A DNA stretch of 64,000 nucleotides from Luidia sarsii (lineage: Eukaryota; Echinodermata; Asteroidea; Paxillosida; Luidiidae). Below, in pieces: positions 31,601 to 44,600 of this stretch; positions within the stretch are counted from its first letter, which is position 1, and each line of letters starts with the position of its first letter. The DNA is taken from positions 186,001 through 250,000 of the forward strand of contig OX465104.1 in assembly GCA_949987565.1 (NCBI GenBank), given 5' to 3'. Under the pieces are notes generated by a model. The model was not told the origin of the DNA. It did not search any database and worked only from the letters and a program-made list of their open reading frames with translations. The position numbers and the translations under genes are program-made.

Positions 31601-34250
31601 ACACTATGCAGATTAGGGATCCGCCTATTACTTCATCAGTATACATATTACATGGAATGTACATGGAATGTACAATACATTCCTGTAAGTGTAATGGATT
31701 GTAATGGATACTTCACGCACTGCAATGTACAATACCCTAAAGTAGATAGACATTCTGTGAACACATAATTATAAGCCTGGTGTGAATTAAGAACGACCGG
31801 AAATTATAGCATGCATGTCTAGTATTAGTTTAAGGTTTACAATCGATTCCTGTACACGATTGTCCTGTACTGTACACCTTCTGTAGGCCTACATGCCTAG
31901 CATACACGCTACACAGTGATGAAGTTTGCTCTTTGCAGTGAATATTGGGCAGACAAACTCCCCGCGTAGAAAGTTTCTATCGTAGACAGTTCCCGTGGTT
32001 TAGTTTGTGAAATGCCCCCCAGTCGTGTCACGGTGTCAACATTGCTCACCTGTTCGCTGATCTCGCTGTCGACCGGTGAAAAGCGTTGACTGAAATTGAC
32101 TTGCAGCCGTGTACAGTTGTGGTCTTGTTAGGCAGTGCAGTGATATTGAGTTGGCTATCCTCCAGTGCGTACTGTCTATTAATACGAACTTCGTCAACGC
32201 CGACTGGATCAGTCAATACTAGACGTGCACAAGTCGTTCCTGCGATGTTATCCCCCACCAGTCTGACACTCTATATTAAGGTGTCTGGTGAATTGAGGGG
32301 AGCTTGTTAATCGGATCTTACGGCAAGGAAATAGAATCAACGCACTGTGGTGTTTTTATTTCCAGTTTGTTTGCCTCGCTATAATTTGTCAAAAAATGAA
32401 AACAACAACACGTACTGAGGCGCTTGTCCGAAGATTGGGCAACTGCGAGCTAATGTCTATCGAATTAGCTTGTGCGTCATGGAAATGCACGCCACACAGC
32501 TAAAGCCTTAACGCAAACTCTGGCCACACACTCGCAACACAATGAACGTTACGTAATCGGGACACAGCGAACGCGAAGGGCCATTCATCAGAGCGCAGAG
32601 GGCGCTGTACTTAATGACAGTAGTCATTATAGAGGCTTCGACTCATTCGACTTATAGCCTAGCTGGCGTCCAAAAGAAGGCTTTTATAAAGGGGCGACCA
32701 CATTCCAATAGATAAATTCGTCTGTCAACAATTTCTGTAAAATGATGTTGCTATCAGTATCAGCCTCTGGCTAGAAAAACTGCCAAACTACATGTACATG
32801 TACATGTACCATGACTGTACATGTACATAGCGCAGCGGTGTGTTGTGACAGTGACAGTGGTCGTTGCCAAGTGCGCTGTTATAGTCCAGTGCTAGCATGC
32901 TACATTGATTAGCATGACAGTAGAGAAGGAAGCCATACATCGCAGTGACTGTGCACTATTACATGGGTGACATGCTGGCCGATCGATTCTTAAAAGTAAA
33001 CTGATTTTTTTTCCCCGAATGAACAAGAAAGCCACGGTGTTATCTTTACTGGATTGACTTCTTTGTCAAACCGCTGTAACCTCGCTGACATCCAGAAGAG
33101 GAATGATAAACAGTGTTTACTATTTTATTCATTCTTAGCGTCGACCTGTTTAGTTCCTTTGATCTTCCCATCTCTATATAGTCTCCACCTTACCGCTATT
33201 ATTTCCCGAAACTGATTACTTCAAATAAAAGTGACTTTGAGAAAGGTCCTACTAAGATCGAAACGCCAGGCCCTCTACAATTGGGAGACCTTACTACATT
33301 TCAATGAAGGTTGTACCATGGAGGTAGGAGTAGGGGTGTACTAACTATTAAATTCGCTTTTTTAATGTCTTTTGTGCTTTGGGTAAACAGCGACGGATAT
33401 TTTAAACACTTATAATGCAATAATTATAGTTACAATACATGTAGCACACAATCTTATAATGTATTACTTTACAATCTAGATAATTCTATTGGTATGTAGA
33501 TTTTTTCTGATGCTAAATAGTTTAGAAGATTCATTACTGCCCTTCCTAATAAGAATACATATTCTGTCAGGAATTATTGACGTCTCTTTAATCAAGACAT
33601 GTTGAGAATGAGGTTGATAATTACAAAGTCTTCTACGGATAAAGCTACACATTGCCAATCATTACAGCTGTAATAAAACATTACACAGTTGTATTTCTTT
33701 CACTTGATTATTACAGTTTTCATTTTGTTTTCTAATCTTGATATAGGCCTTATTATAGGTTACCACTGATAAATGCAATTAATATCACTTCACAAAAAAG
33801 AGTTGATTAATTCACCTACCTGATCATAAAATCAACTTAAAACGTTTAAAATGAGTGTTATATTCTACAAAAAAAAACACTTGAGCAGCGCAATCGTTGA
33901 TACAGTATAAGTTTTTTTCTTTTCTATTCAACTATGATTGACAAAAAGTTAGAAACGAGCGAACGCTTGGACTGGTATCCTGATTGTACTAGCGCATGGT
34001 CTGATGCTTCGGTAAGTTCGAGCAACACTTTGGAATTCACCCTCTTTCCTTAAGTGGCATTAAATTATGTCCAATCACAACTACTGGAATTTCTGGTTGA
34101 TTTTTCCTTCTTCCCCCCGTGAAGGTTGCTTGGGTAATCATGCTGCCCGAAGTGGGTCCTTTTCTAAACGCAGAAAGGGTTAAATTTGTACAGAGGGTTC
34201 TCAAAGTGATCTTGTGAATCATCAATAGTGATGGCGCTAAAGCAGCTCAA
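28610..34250. other. Intergenic stretch between LITAF-2 and LITAF-3
   Basis: No gene recognised. The longest non-repeat frames (77 aa at 30158-30391 +, 97 aa at 30934-31227 +) show no family resemblance or splice context. Visible items are a palindromic NRF1-like site (29252-29263), a palindromic element near 31437-31555, TACATG runs near 32790-32830 and a half element near 33236. Confidence 0.5.
29252..29263. promoter_or_regulatory. Palindromic NRF1-like site
   Basis: TGCGCATGCGCA matches the NRF1 consensus, about 650 bp upstream of the LITAF-2 ATG. It may serve that promoter, but a chance match is possible. Confidence 0.3.
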
Positions 34251-34253
34251 TGG

Positions 34254-34406
34254 AATACGGGTGACTCACAATAGTGCGCCCTCAGGAGTTTGCAACGCGT
34301 TGACCAATCACATTGCACGTCTGGAAAGGGTCCACATATTCTGCGCATTGTGATTGGCCAATACGTTGCAAACTCTTGAGGGCGCACTTTTGGAATCGCC
34401 CGCATT
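34254..34406. mobile_element. ~150-bp foldback element, copy 1
   Basis: AATAGTGCGCCCTCAGGAGT TTGCAACGCGTTG is mirrored by CGTTGCAAACTCTTGAGGGC GCAC. It lies just beyond the 3' end of LITAF-3. Confidence 0.8.
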
Positions 34407-34487
34407 GATGTTTTGCCCAACGTTAGATGAACTATTGGTCGAATATTAACCAGCATGCATTTTCGTTGACGGTGCATTACCGCAAGG

Positions 34488-36178
34488 TTAGGATATTATG
34501 GAGTGCTTTCCAATGGTGAACTTGCAGATGGGGCAGGTGTGCACGGTGTCCTTCAGGCCGTCAACACAGAACGGGATGAGACAGCAGCCTAGCCACAGAC
34601 TACACGGCAGAAAACAAATCAAAGAAGAGGAAGATTGCGTAAAGATTGTACACACAAACAACGCTTTGCATAAGGGTATTGGGCGGTAGTTTTTAAGAGG
34701 GAAACATTCTCCTTAAAGGATCATCTCTAAAGCAAGGAGCAATACGGGCGATTCACAATAGTGCGCCCTCAAGAGTTTGCAACGCGTTGGCCAATCACAA
34801 TGCGCGGAATCTTGTTGACCCTTTCAAGATGGCCATTGGGTAGACCGTTTCCGCACATTGTGATTGGCCAACGCGTTGAAAACTCTTGAGGGCGCACTCT
34901 TGTGAATCACCTGTATTTGCAGTCCATTCGAGATGAGGCTTGTGGGCGTTGTTGAATTACACAGTGTGAAACGTTTATACGGTGACGCAATAATGGTAGT
35001 CACCTCTCTCGAGAATGGGTGGTTTTCTGTGAAGAAAGGGTAACCAAGGGTAACCACGACGTTTCGGACAGCAAGTGCTCTGCCCGCCATCGTCAGGAGA
35101 CTCCTATTCATTGACTTATTGCTTTGAATGCTTAGCATAAAAGTACACCGCCGGTGTTAGCGCTTATGATTCCGTGCCCTAGTTGGCCCTCCGTGTGTTG
35201 CTATGTGTCGGGCCCTCCGAATTCGGGCACCACTATTGACAACGTTTGAAACAAAGACTCTTTTCAGCCAGCCACAAACACTATAATAGCATAACCGTCC
35301 CCTGATGTCGGGACATTTGGGGAAGAAGGTTTGTCTCTTGACTCACCCGAAGAACACCATGGCGCAGCAAGACGCCCAGACGGCTATACCGGTCTCCTTG
35401 ACGGTGATCGTGGTGACGGTGTTGCGGCAGTTGGGACACTGCATGTTCATCGGGAAAGGCTGCATTCTTTGCTGGATGATGACAGGCTGCGGGGCGGTGG
35501 CAGGCATGGGCTGTTGGTGCTGGACCACCACGGTGGTGCTAGCCGGCTGGGCTACGGTCGGTCCCTGCTGTGGCTGCTGCCAAGCCGGTGCTGTTCGATG
35601 GAGGGGAGTGAAGTGTAACGCGTGGCATTCTGTTCACTCCAGCCTCCAGGGCCAAACTTTATGGAACTGCTTAAGCGTGAATCTCTGCTGTGCGCGAGAA
35701 TTCTCGCTCAGCAAGATAAGCAACCATGCATAGGCCTACATTCATGTAGCGTTGTTGCTTCTGGCTTCCCTTATTTCCATTAAAGCATTAAATGAAAGTT
35801 AACCATCAGCTTTGGTGGCGCAAGAAAGGTCGAACACGGTAACCGGGCTCTATGAGCTATTCTCGAAGCCTTTAGAACGTAGCCAATTCATAGCTCAAGG
35901 CTTCGAATCGCACACGTGTCTATTGGAAGCCACTGGCTGATGATGAGTGGATGTCACACAGGCTTGCGTGCAACTTGAAGCCACAGCCAACAGAATATAA
36001 CGGGGCCTTTTTTTCAAAGGCAGATCTAGAATAATATGGATGCATTACATGCATGCACGCTTGCTTGCTGGATTTAAACTAAAATAAAACAATGATACGT
36101 ACTTGGTTGACCCGGTTGTAGTGGCGCCTGAGTTGCATCGTAGCCAGGGGGTGGGCCCATGTCTGCTTTCTCCGACAT
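34488..36178 (-). CDS. LITAF: LITAF-domain protein 3 (143 aa)
   Basis: Exons 36178-36103, 35590-35347 and 34599-34488, with phases 1 and 2 and stop TAA at 34488-34490. It is the shortest paralogue: MSEKADMGPPPGYDATQ..., then a Gln/Pro/Thr linker, CPNC (77-80), the hydrophobic segment VWASCCAMVFFGLWLGCCL and CPIC (129-132). The N-terminus has PPPGY rather than a canonical PPxY. The C-terminus reads KFTIGKHSIIS instead of the usual KHxHM. It is probably an endosomal membrane zinc protein like the others, but it has lost the long repeat-bearing N-terminus. Its last exon lies between two copies of one foldback element (34254-34406 and 34741-34917). Confidence 0.9.
34741..34917. mobile_element. 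~175-bp foldback element, copy 2
   Basis: Same termini and arms as 34254-34406 with a longer centre. It lies in LITAF-3 intron 2, so exon 3 is enclosed between the two copies. Confidence 0.8.
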
Positions 36179-36179
36179 T

Positions 36180-37847
36180 TTGATTTCACCTTTGACCTAG
36201 AGATCCCATAAAAGGAAAAACGTTTCCAAATACATTTAATGGCGGTTGTGTGAGGTGTGCAAGTGTGAGGTGGTTCACTTCTCACTACTTCGATGGACCG
36301 CCTTGTGGTTTTTTGTCTCCCTAAACTTGCCACCTCAGAGGGTCAGAATCAGATACTAGAAAATGAACATAAAAGTGGCAGTTAGTGACTACAGTCCCTT
36401 ATGCGGAGGCTCAGTAACAACGCGATGTAGGCGTTCGCAGTTTGCAGAATGAAAATGACAACCCGCGCCCAATAAAGAAACAGAAAAGACAACTTGAACC
36501 GAATTAGTGAGATTTGAAAAGGGACTAAATGTCAGGGCCACCGTAAGTTGGATTCCATGACACAGTGGCGCGATGCAGCGATCGGGCGGTGGCTCAGTAC
36601 TCAACTCGACCCATCCCTGTTCAGCCTCTTCTGCCCTTCCCGTATCCCTCAGCCTACCCCCCTCCCATCACGATTCGAGCTTCTTAGATAAACGACGAGC
36701 ATCAAGTTAATAACAAGCCTTGTGTATTCCAACATGTACATGTACATCGGCCAATTGTGCTTAAGAAATACGGTAATCGAAAAACACCTTCATCGGCATC
36801 ATCCTACCTGGTTTACGTCTGTAGTAAAAAGCGAGATGGTCGAACTCGGTCAAAATGGCGACGTTTGATCGGTGGTATGTTGTGAGCGCCGCTGCTCTAA
36901 CTACAGCAAACAAGCAACTCTGACCGAGCAGTGTTTAACCCTGGAGGGGGTGGGGTAGGGTATATATGCAAAGTCATTGTTCCTCCTTCGCCCGTTGAAT
37001 GGGCAGCTCTCGGCAGTCACCGTCGCCATCACATCGTCCGGAGAGACGTGACTACATGCATTTGTAGGGGATTTCGAAGGTTCCGGTACGGGGGTTGTCC
37101 AGCGTAGGCGGGGACAGGGGATGTGAAGTGGTTCAACAGGACACGGCATGGAGGTACCTCCATGGACACGGTGACAACTTGAAACGGACTCTTCCGACAC
37201 AAGAACTTCTGATGAATGATGCTGTTTATTCTCTTCGGGGACCGAAGAACAATGCCAACCCCAACTGCCTCTGCCGGCGCCCCAGTCCCCTACGGCAAAC
37301 GACAGACACAGGAAACTAAAATAACTAGTTGGCCCATTTTCAATTAATGGATGCAAGATGTACTGCACAAGCCAACAATGAATGGAACTTGAACCCAACT
37401 CGAAACAAGAAAAGAACAGATGGTTCACCAGCTCAGGATGCTTGAAAACAGAGAGAAACAGGCTCCGGGTCCATCAGGATCCAGGGGAGTACCAGGCTGT
37501 CCAAAGTGTCAGGCCTCAGGTCCACCAGAAGTCACGATGTGCTATACCAGGACCAAGACCAGCCAGGGCTCTATGTCCATGCATGTCAAACTTCTCTGCA
37601 TCTCTGAGTCTACATACATGTTGTGGGGGACATACTGTACACGTACATGTACTGTACATACAGAGCCAGGCCACAGGTGATACTCACCAGCTGGCACATT
37701 GACAGTCACTGGTCAGTCTGCCCGAGACCAAAACACCAGACCACTGATAAAACCTGAACCTCCATCGTTCGTTGAAGAGGGTTGAGGGGTTCGTGCAATC
37801 AACTTGTCGGCTTGCCGGCTGCGGTATGATGAGCGGGATTAATCTCT
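36180..37847. other. Intergenic region upstream of LITAF-3
   Basis: No supported gene. Frames of 175 aa (minus, 36901-37428) and 106 aa (plus, 37382-37702) lack family resemblance. This region should contain the LITAF-3 promoter and 5' UTR. Confidence 0.45.
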
Positions 37848-38500
37848 GAGTCTCTCTCTGTCTCTGTTTTTTCTCATTCTTCCTTCTTCTCCCAGACCCT
37901 GTCTGTCCCTGTCCCAGTTTCTACCCCTTACCTCTGTATATAGGTCTCTGCTCCTGCCTTTGTCACTTTCACTGCGGTCTCTGCCTCTTCCTTTGTCTCT
38001 GTCACTGCCTCTGCCTTTGTCTGTCATTGCCTCTTCCTTTGTCTCTGTCACTGCCTCTGCCTTTGTCTGTCACTGCCGTTGTCTCTGCCTGTCACTGCCT
38101 CTGCCTCTGTCTCTGTCACTGCCTCTACCTTTGTCTCTGTCACTTTGTCCGTCTTTGTCTGTCACTGACTATGCCTTTGTCTCTGTCACTGCCTCTGCCT
38201 TTGTCTCTGTCATTGCCTCTTCCTTTGTCTCTGTCACTGCCTCTGCCTTTGTCTGTCACTGCCGTTGTCTCTGCCTGTCACTGCCTCTGCCTCTGTCTCT
38301 GTCACTGCCTCTACCTTTGTCTCTGTCACTTTGTCCGTCTTTGTCTGTCACTGACTATGCCTTTGTCTCTGTCACTGACTATGCCTTTGTCTCTGTCACT
38401 GCGTCCGTCTTTGTCTGTCACTGACTACGCCTTTGTCTCTGTCACTGCCTCTGCCTTTGTCTCTGCCTCTGTTACAGCCTCTGCCTTTGTCTGTTGTATT
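37848..38500. repeat. CTGTCTCTG/CTGCCTTTGTCT imperfect minisatellite
   Basis: About 650 bp of CTGCCTCTGCCTTTGTCTCTGT-like units with a higher-order duplication: the 38040-38170 block recurs at about 38220-38360. It lies just past the SLCO 3' end. Ser/Leu-rich frames here are artefacts. Confidence 0.93.
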
Positions 38501-38551
38501 ATCGACGTATTGAGTCAACGAAAACAACATTTCGTACAAGAGATTATACTT

Positions 38552-38587
38552 TTTATTGAAAGATCTAGTTTTTATCACTTTTTATTG
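38552..38587 (-). terminator. Candidate poly(A) signals of SLCO
   Basis: On the minus strand AATAAA occurs at 38587-38582 and 38557-38552, about 90 and 120 nt past the SLCO stop codon (38675-38673). Confidence 0.55.
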
Positions 38588-38672
38588 ATGTCAGTCAAAT
38601 CAATGAAAAACTTACTGTGAACTTTGAACAAATTCACACAAAATTGGATTTGGTGGTGATAGGGTGTTAGGG

Positions 38673-41600
38673 CTAGGTCAGGTAGACATCGAGGTTGAAG
38701 GCGCTGTTCCTTTTCTTCATGAGGTTCAGGGTTAGGATTTTCTTCCGCTCCTCGGCCTCGGAGATGTCCGCCGAGCTCTCCCCGTCTTCGTCTCTGTCTC
38801 CTCCGGTCGCGGGGACCGTGTCAGCCTCCCGCATAACCCGTCTCCGGACGGCAGGGTAGGCCGGGCAGGTCAGGCCCACGGCTGCCAGGCCGACGAGCAG
38901 CGAGAGCCCGACGAAGTTGCGCCGGTACAGCTCGATATCGTAGACGAGGCAAGCTCCCCGCCGTCCACAGACCCACTGCCAGACGTCGCAAGCCCAGTCG
39001 ATGAAGAGAGCGTAGACAATGGGGCCCAGGATGCCGCCTTGTGTGCACGGATCGAACAAGAGAGAGGGGAATGTTGAGCACCACGCTTGAGCAAAAACAA
39101 AAATACTAAAATGACCAAAAAGCGAATATCAAAAATTAGGAGGGCCTCCAGGAGGGAGTGATTAACACCTTACGTATTTACCAATAGTCCCTCTTTTGTG
39201 TCCACCTTCCATTACCAAACCCTTGCCCTGTCATTTGATTTCACTGTACCAGCTATGCCCTTTAATTGTCCTCAGCCATCCACGTCCATGTTACTCTCCT
39301 CCCTTCCTATTCAATGTGTTTCTATAATTTACATGCCTATAGCAAAACGCTTCAGGCTGGAAGGTTTGCCCAATACGGTTTTATCAGAAATCTCGGGAGT
39401 ATCACCGACACAATCCAGCAATTACCGGCCAATAATTGGCCAGTTGACATTATGGCTGGTCAAACCATAATACCTCCAGGTTTGTGAAGTGACTGAATGT
39501 GACTCGATGATGTGACTTTCTGACTACATTGCATGGCTGACATCGTAATGTTGCAATGTAAATTTTGCAGGGCAGGATCTTTCTCCAGGACACTGCTAGG
39601 ATCCAACCTTTAGGCCTCAGGGAGAGGAAGGCGGGGAATGTTGCCTTTGAGAAAGGTCCAGCTCGGATCGCAACACCAAGGTCCTCTACATTCTAGATGA
39701 GTTAGGCCTACCTCACAGATAGGAAACAAGACTCACCTATACTAGTGAAAACCTGATTGAGTCCCAACGCTACGGTTTTGTCTTTAGGGTCCACGAATCT
39801 GAAAAGCAAATATCCGATGAATACCAGAAGTGATTGGGAGGTGCACTTAAGATAACCCATGGATCTTGATAGAGAGGTTTCGCAAGCGAACGGATACGGT
39901 TGGTGCAACGGAGACGTCTTCATTTATGACGTCATACGCTACTTACTTTTCGGTAAAGGTGCCGACGATACGGCTATCTCGCTCGTTGTTCACGTAAGGA
40001 AGAAACGCGTAGGAAAATTCGAATTTCTTTATACACTCCACTTTTGAGAGTTTAAAAGACTTCTAAATAAGAACGGATTTGTCTGAAAGTTGGGGAACAA
40101 ATCGTAGGTAAATGGTGTCGGACTTCATTTTAGACAGTGTTGGTATTGCAAACAGCGTCACCAATGAAACGGATTATGGCCACTATGGAATGAATAGCTA
40201 AACGTATGCGCGCGTGTATCCATTCGCGTGCGAATCGTCTCTAATGATAAAATGTCCAAAGATATCCATTCTGACCAAGGTCGTATCCGACCATCAGATT
40301 ATACGTCTTCAAATTACACACGAGGCTATGGGGGCAGCTGTCTAATGGCTACTGCTGATTCCCAGGATAGACTCGCGTACAATTTCAAGCCGTAGCCAAA
40401 GAATCGGTGGTGCATCCATAGCTGCGTTACCACTGCGTCGTGATCCCCCCGCCAGCACTCACTCACCTGAGCAGTAGCATGAGCCGTGGCACGCCCGCCA
40501 CTGTGTTGGCCGTAGTCTGGAGGATCAAGACTACGATGAAGGGCGCCAACGTGCGGCAGTCGAGGTCGCACAGTCCCGCCACCACAGGCGTGGACGATGG
40601 GGACTGCAGACACGAGCAGTTATAGTACACCTACCATTGCAAAGAAAGACGGTGAAGAGTCTGTTTAGAAATCCATTGGCTAAGGCTTCAAATGATACTG
40701 AGACTCGTCATCTAGATTACAGGCGTGACGGTTGGATTCGGTCACGACCTGTCTTTGACCCAAATGGCTTCAAATAACACAGAGTATGTGGAACTCGCCA
40801 GCTGTAGCGGGCTGCACCCAATCCCCATAGGCGTGTGTGCTATTTCAAGCCACATCATCTGAAGACCTAGAAAGGCTTTAGATTACACACGAGCCTATGA
40901 AGTTCGCCAGCTATAGCGGGCTGCACCCAATCCCCATATAGACTTGTGTGCCATTTCAAGCCACAGCTAATGGTTTGTGTTAATAGCCTATCTGAGACTC
41001 AAATGGCTTCGGATAACACACGAGTCTATAGAACTTGCCAGCTAGCGGACTGAATCCAATGCCCATACACCTGTGTGTTATTTTCAGCCGAAGCCATTAC
41101 ATTTGGCCGAGGACAGTCTGAGATCACTTTGACGAAAGCAAAAAAAAAGCACACTCGTGCTCTCCTCACTCTCTTGAACAACATCTGGTTCGTAAATGCT
41201 GGAATTTTCAAACTTACGTTGTCCAGGGTGTCGTTGCAACCGGCGAAGCAAGGCGAGATGTAGGTGACGCCATTAGTGACGTCACAGACGGGTTGATAGG
41301 ACGACGTGGTGCAGTCACAGAACGCATTGCAATCCGCATCCACAGATATCTCGGACAATCTACAAAGGGGGAAAACGTGAATTTGAAATATATTTCACGG
41401 AGCATGAATATGACAGGAATTTACGCGAACAAAAATGCTTCTAATTAGTGCCCCCACCCGGCAAGGACTAGTTGACTATTTTGGGAAGGCCACCATCTAA
41501 GGGCTGGATAGCTCAGATGGTAAGAGCACTGGTGGGCCAAAGACTAGTTGACTATTTGGGAAGGCCACCATCTAAGGGCTGGATAGCTGATAATGGTAAG

Positions 41601-44600
41601 AAGGCTGGTACACAAAACCAGAGGTCTTGGGTGCAAATCCTGGTGCAGTAAAAGTGTTCTTTGCCATTTTTTTCTATTTGTTTAAAAAGTGGCCAGTAAG
41701 TTTTTTCATCAATTTGTTTGGCTCGAACAAAGATGAGAATAGGGATACTGACTCGGGAATCTCCGAACTCATTGTGAAAACGGCCAAATTTTTTTGACTG
41801 GAACCGGCCTTGATCCTGAGACAGGTGGTTTAATGTAGTCACAATAAAAAAGTAAAACGTTTATTACCAGCCACATGCAAACTATTCGAAGGAGCAGAGT
41901 GCAAGGGGAAATGCAGTTTATTCATTGAAATGATTTAAACAAAAATGTTTTCAATCTAGACTTGACTAATTCTCCAGTTCATGCATCACGAACCGCCTTG
42001 TAGGTAAAACATTCCGCAGTTTTAGAGTCTCATCACCCATGATGACTGCCTCTTTGAATGATGGATGGAAGGCGAGTATCTATAATGACCTTTGACCTGG
42101 GTAGCCAACCCTGACGCCAACGATGGTGGGATCGCTGCAGCCCAGGAAGAGCATGAGCCCAAAGCAGCCCAAAGATGCGCCGAAGGAGCCCAACGAGAAG
42201 AAGAACATGGCGCTGAAGCCCATCCGTGTCTTCTTGAGGATGAGACCTCCCAGCAGCCAGCCGATGCCGTACGGGGGCACGGTGGCCAAGCCTAGTGTGA
42301 ACGGACAGGACAAAAGAGGGCGCTATTAGAATAGCTTGCTGAGATTCCCAGCAGAAATGTCATCAGAGCCAACTCTGATAAAATTATTACCAAAGTGTTC
42401 AAATTATTCAGCAATTTTGCCCAGCAAGCAGTTTACAGCATGACATTAAATTTCGTGCATAGTTATTACTAAAGTGATTTATTTAAGTGATTTTAACTAG
42501 ACGTTGCAAAACTATCAACTGCATGCTTCACTGCCCAACTGGAGGATTGCAGTGGTTAGTATCAACACCAAACTCCCAGAATGTCTGCTGGAATCAGTGT
42601 TGGGCTAAACGACTTGGACAGATAGTTTCTTTGGCCGAAGGTTCATAGCCACTTCGCAACAGGCCACTGCAAGTGCCCGTGAACGCCCGTACACGGCTTA
42701 TCCGCCATTTTCCAAAACTCGTTCAGCAATCGGAAACACTTAATATCTGTGAAATAATTCAATAATGTGTACATACGAGTCACAAACCTGGCACAATCGG
42801 ACATCTGTGTGACTTTTGTCATGCTACATATTATTTTGCTGTATGCTATTACGAGTCTTTATTAAACACTTGGACAGTAGTGGTGCCCGAATTCGGAGTT
42901 CCCGGGCGCAAACTGGCTACGATCCCTCGGGGACGGGACCAGGGCGACGTCCACGCAGCTGGGAGACCAAGCCCGAACTCACCCGTGATCAGGTCGGCGG
43001 CAGACGCGGTGATGTCGAACTGGGTCTCCAGATACTTAGCCAGGAACGTGCCGAAGCTCTCCGAGAGCGAGTACTCGCACATCATGCCCAGGGAGATGAA
43101 GAGCAACACAGGGTTGCGCATGAGCCGTGCGCAGGTCGCCCACAACCCCTCTAAGATAAAGGAATGGAGGGCACAGAAGAAGGTGGATCGCGAAGTTCAT
43201 TTTAGTCGTTAGTATTATTATGATCCCATTTTCCTCTTTCTCTATCCACCCCTCTCTCTCACTCACTCACATCTCTCTCCCTGTCTCTGTCTCTGTCTTT
43301 GACTCCGTCTTTATCTGACAGGGAATCTCACCCTTCTGTCCGGTTCCCTCCTGGCTACTCTCCCCTCCGTCCGTAGTCTCCTGGGTCCCACCCGCCGCCC
43401 TGCTCGAATCCGTCCGCCGCCGGCGCCGACGACGACGAAGCGAGACGCCCAGGGGGGACCCGGTGGGCAGGCGGGCGGGGAATCCGACCAGCGGGACGCT
43501 GCTCACGGCGAACAGGGCGCCGCAAACGAGGAAGCCGAGCCACCAGGCACCGACCCAGGCCGGGTGGTCGGGCGAGATGTGGCCGGTCTTGTCTGATGAC
43601 TGCTGCTGCTCGTGGTAGAAGTCCACCCAGAGAGAGAGCGAGTACGAGCTGATGAGGAAACCTAGGATAGAACCCACGCCGTAGATGCTCTCGATGATGC
43701 CTTGAGAATGGAAAAAGACAGAAAGGTACCGGAAACTGATAACTCTGTGAACTCATCTCTACATATCTCAAACAAAGCCGTAGCCCAAGCCTCAGCCTAA
43801 GCCCATTTTTTTGAATGGCCCCGCGTGTCTTGCAGTAGACATACCGACAGCACCTAATCGAAAGGACGTCAGGATACCGTAGTGAAGGCCTACATGGGGA
43901 ACCCGACTATGACACAGTTGTTGTTCACATTAGTCAATAACATGACGCCCTGTGATTTTGCCTTGTGGTTTTCCAAAATGGTGGCTTTTTCAAGTGCGAA
44001 TTTGCACTGCCACAGCGGAAACCCCTGGGCTGAGGTGCAACGAAATCCCCGTGCTGCGTACCTGCATAGAGTGCCGTGGTCTCCGTCGTACAGTTGTCGT
44101 CGATATAGGCCAGGGCAAGGGATGGCACGGCAGCGTAGCTCAGGCCGGTGACCACCGCCCCGACCACCATGATCCAATAGGCGGCCGTGTTCTGACCGTC
44201 AACCTCCACCTGCCCGTCAGTGCCGCAGAGGTCATCGCCCATGCCCATGGGGGCGCACCCGTGACCCTTGACCTGCCGGGAATAGATACATCGTCATGCA
44301 TCTGTAGTCTACTGGATGTTCGAGGGTCCAGCGGTCCCGTCCTAGCATGGCGTTTCTCAGCAATATGAGTGGACCCCACAACATCCCACAGTTGGACTTG
44401 TATTGACCAATGACGCTACCGAAAGTAACCCAATTTCTTTACAAACTGCTTATAGAGACTTGAATGATCAAAGTCAACATCTCAAACGTTTAAATACAAG
44501 CAGGACCTCTCTCAAAGGCAGAAATAAAAAGGGCTACTGGCATAATATAACAGTTCATATTTTGACCAATGTTAGATAGGATTTGAAGATTTGCATGGTG

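Noticed and set aside
36901..37428. 175-aa minus-strand frame upstream of LITAF-3
   Set aside because: No domain, and composition like non-coding sequence. It may overlap upstream regulatory sequence.
37420..37520. Collagen-like GPSGSRGVPG stretch
   Set aside because: Only a few Gly-X-Y triplets occur in an otherwise unsupported frame, with no repeat continuation.
37960..38620. Ser/Leu-rich frames of 154 and 197 aa
   Set aside because: Products of the CTGTCTCTG minisatellite downstream of SLCO.
41500..41660. Possible functional tRNA gene
   Set aside because: A- and B-box-like motifs exist, but no intact cloverleaf or acceptor stem is formed and several diverged copies share the same leader, so it is a SINE.
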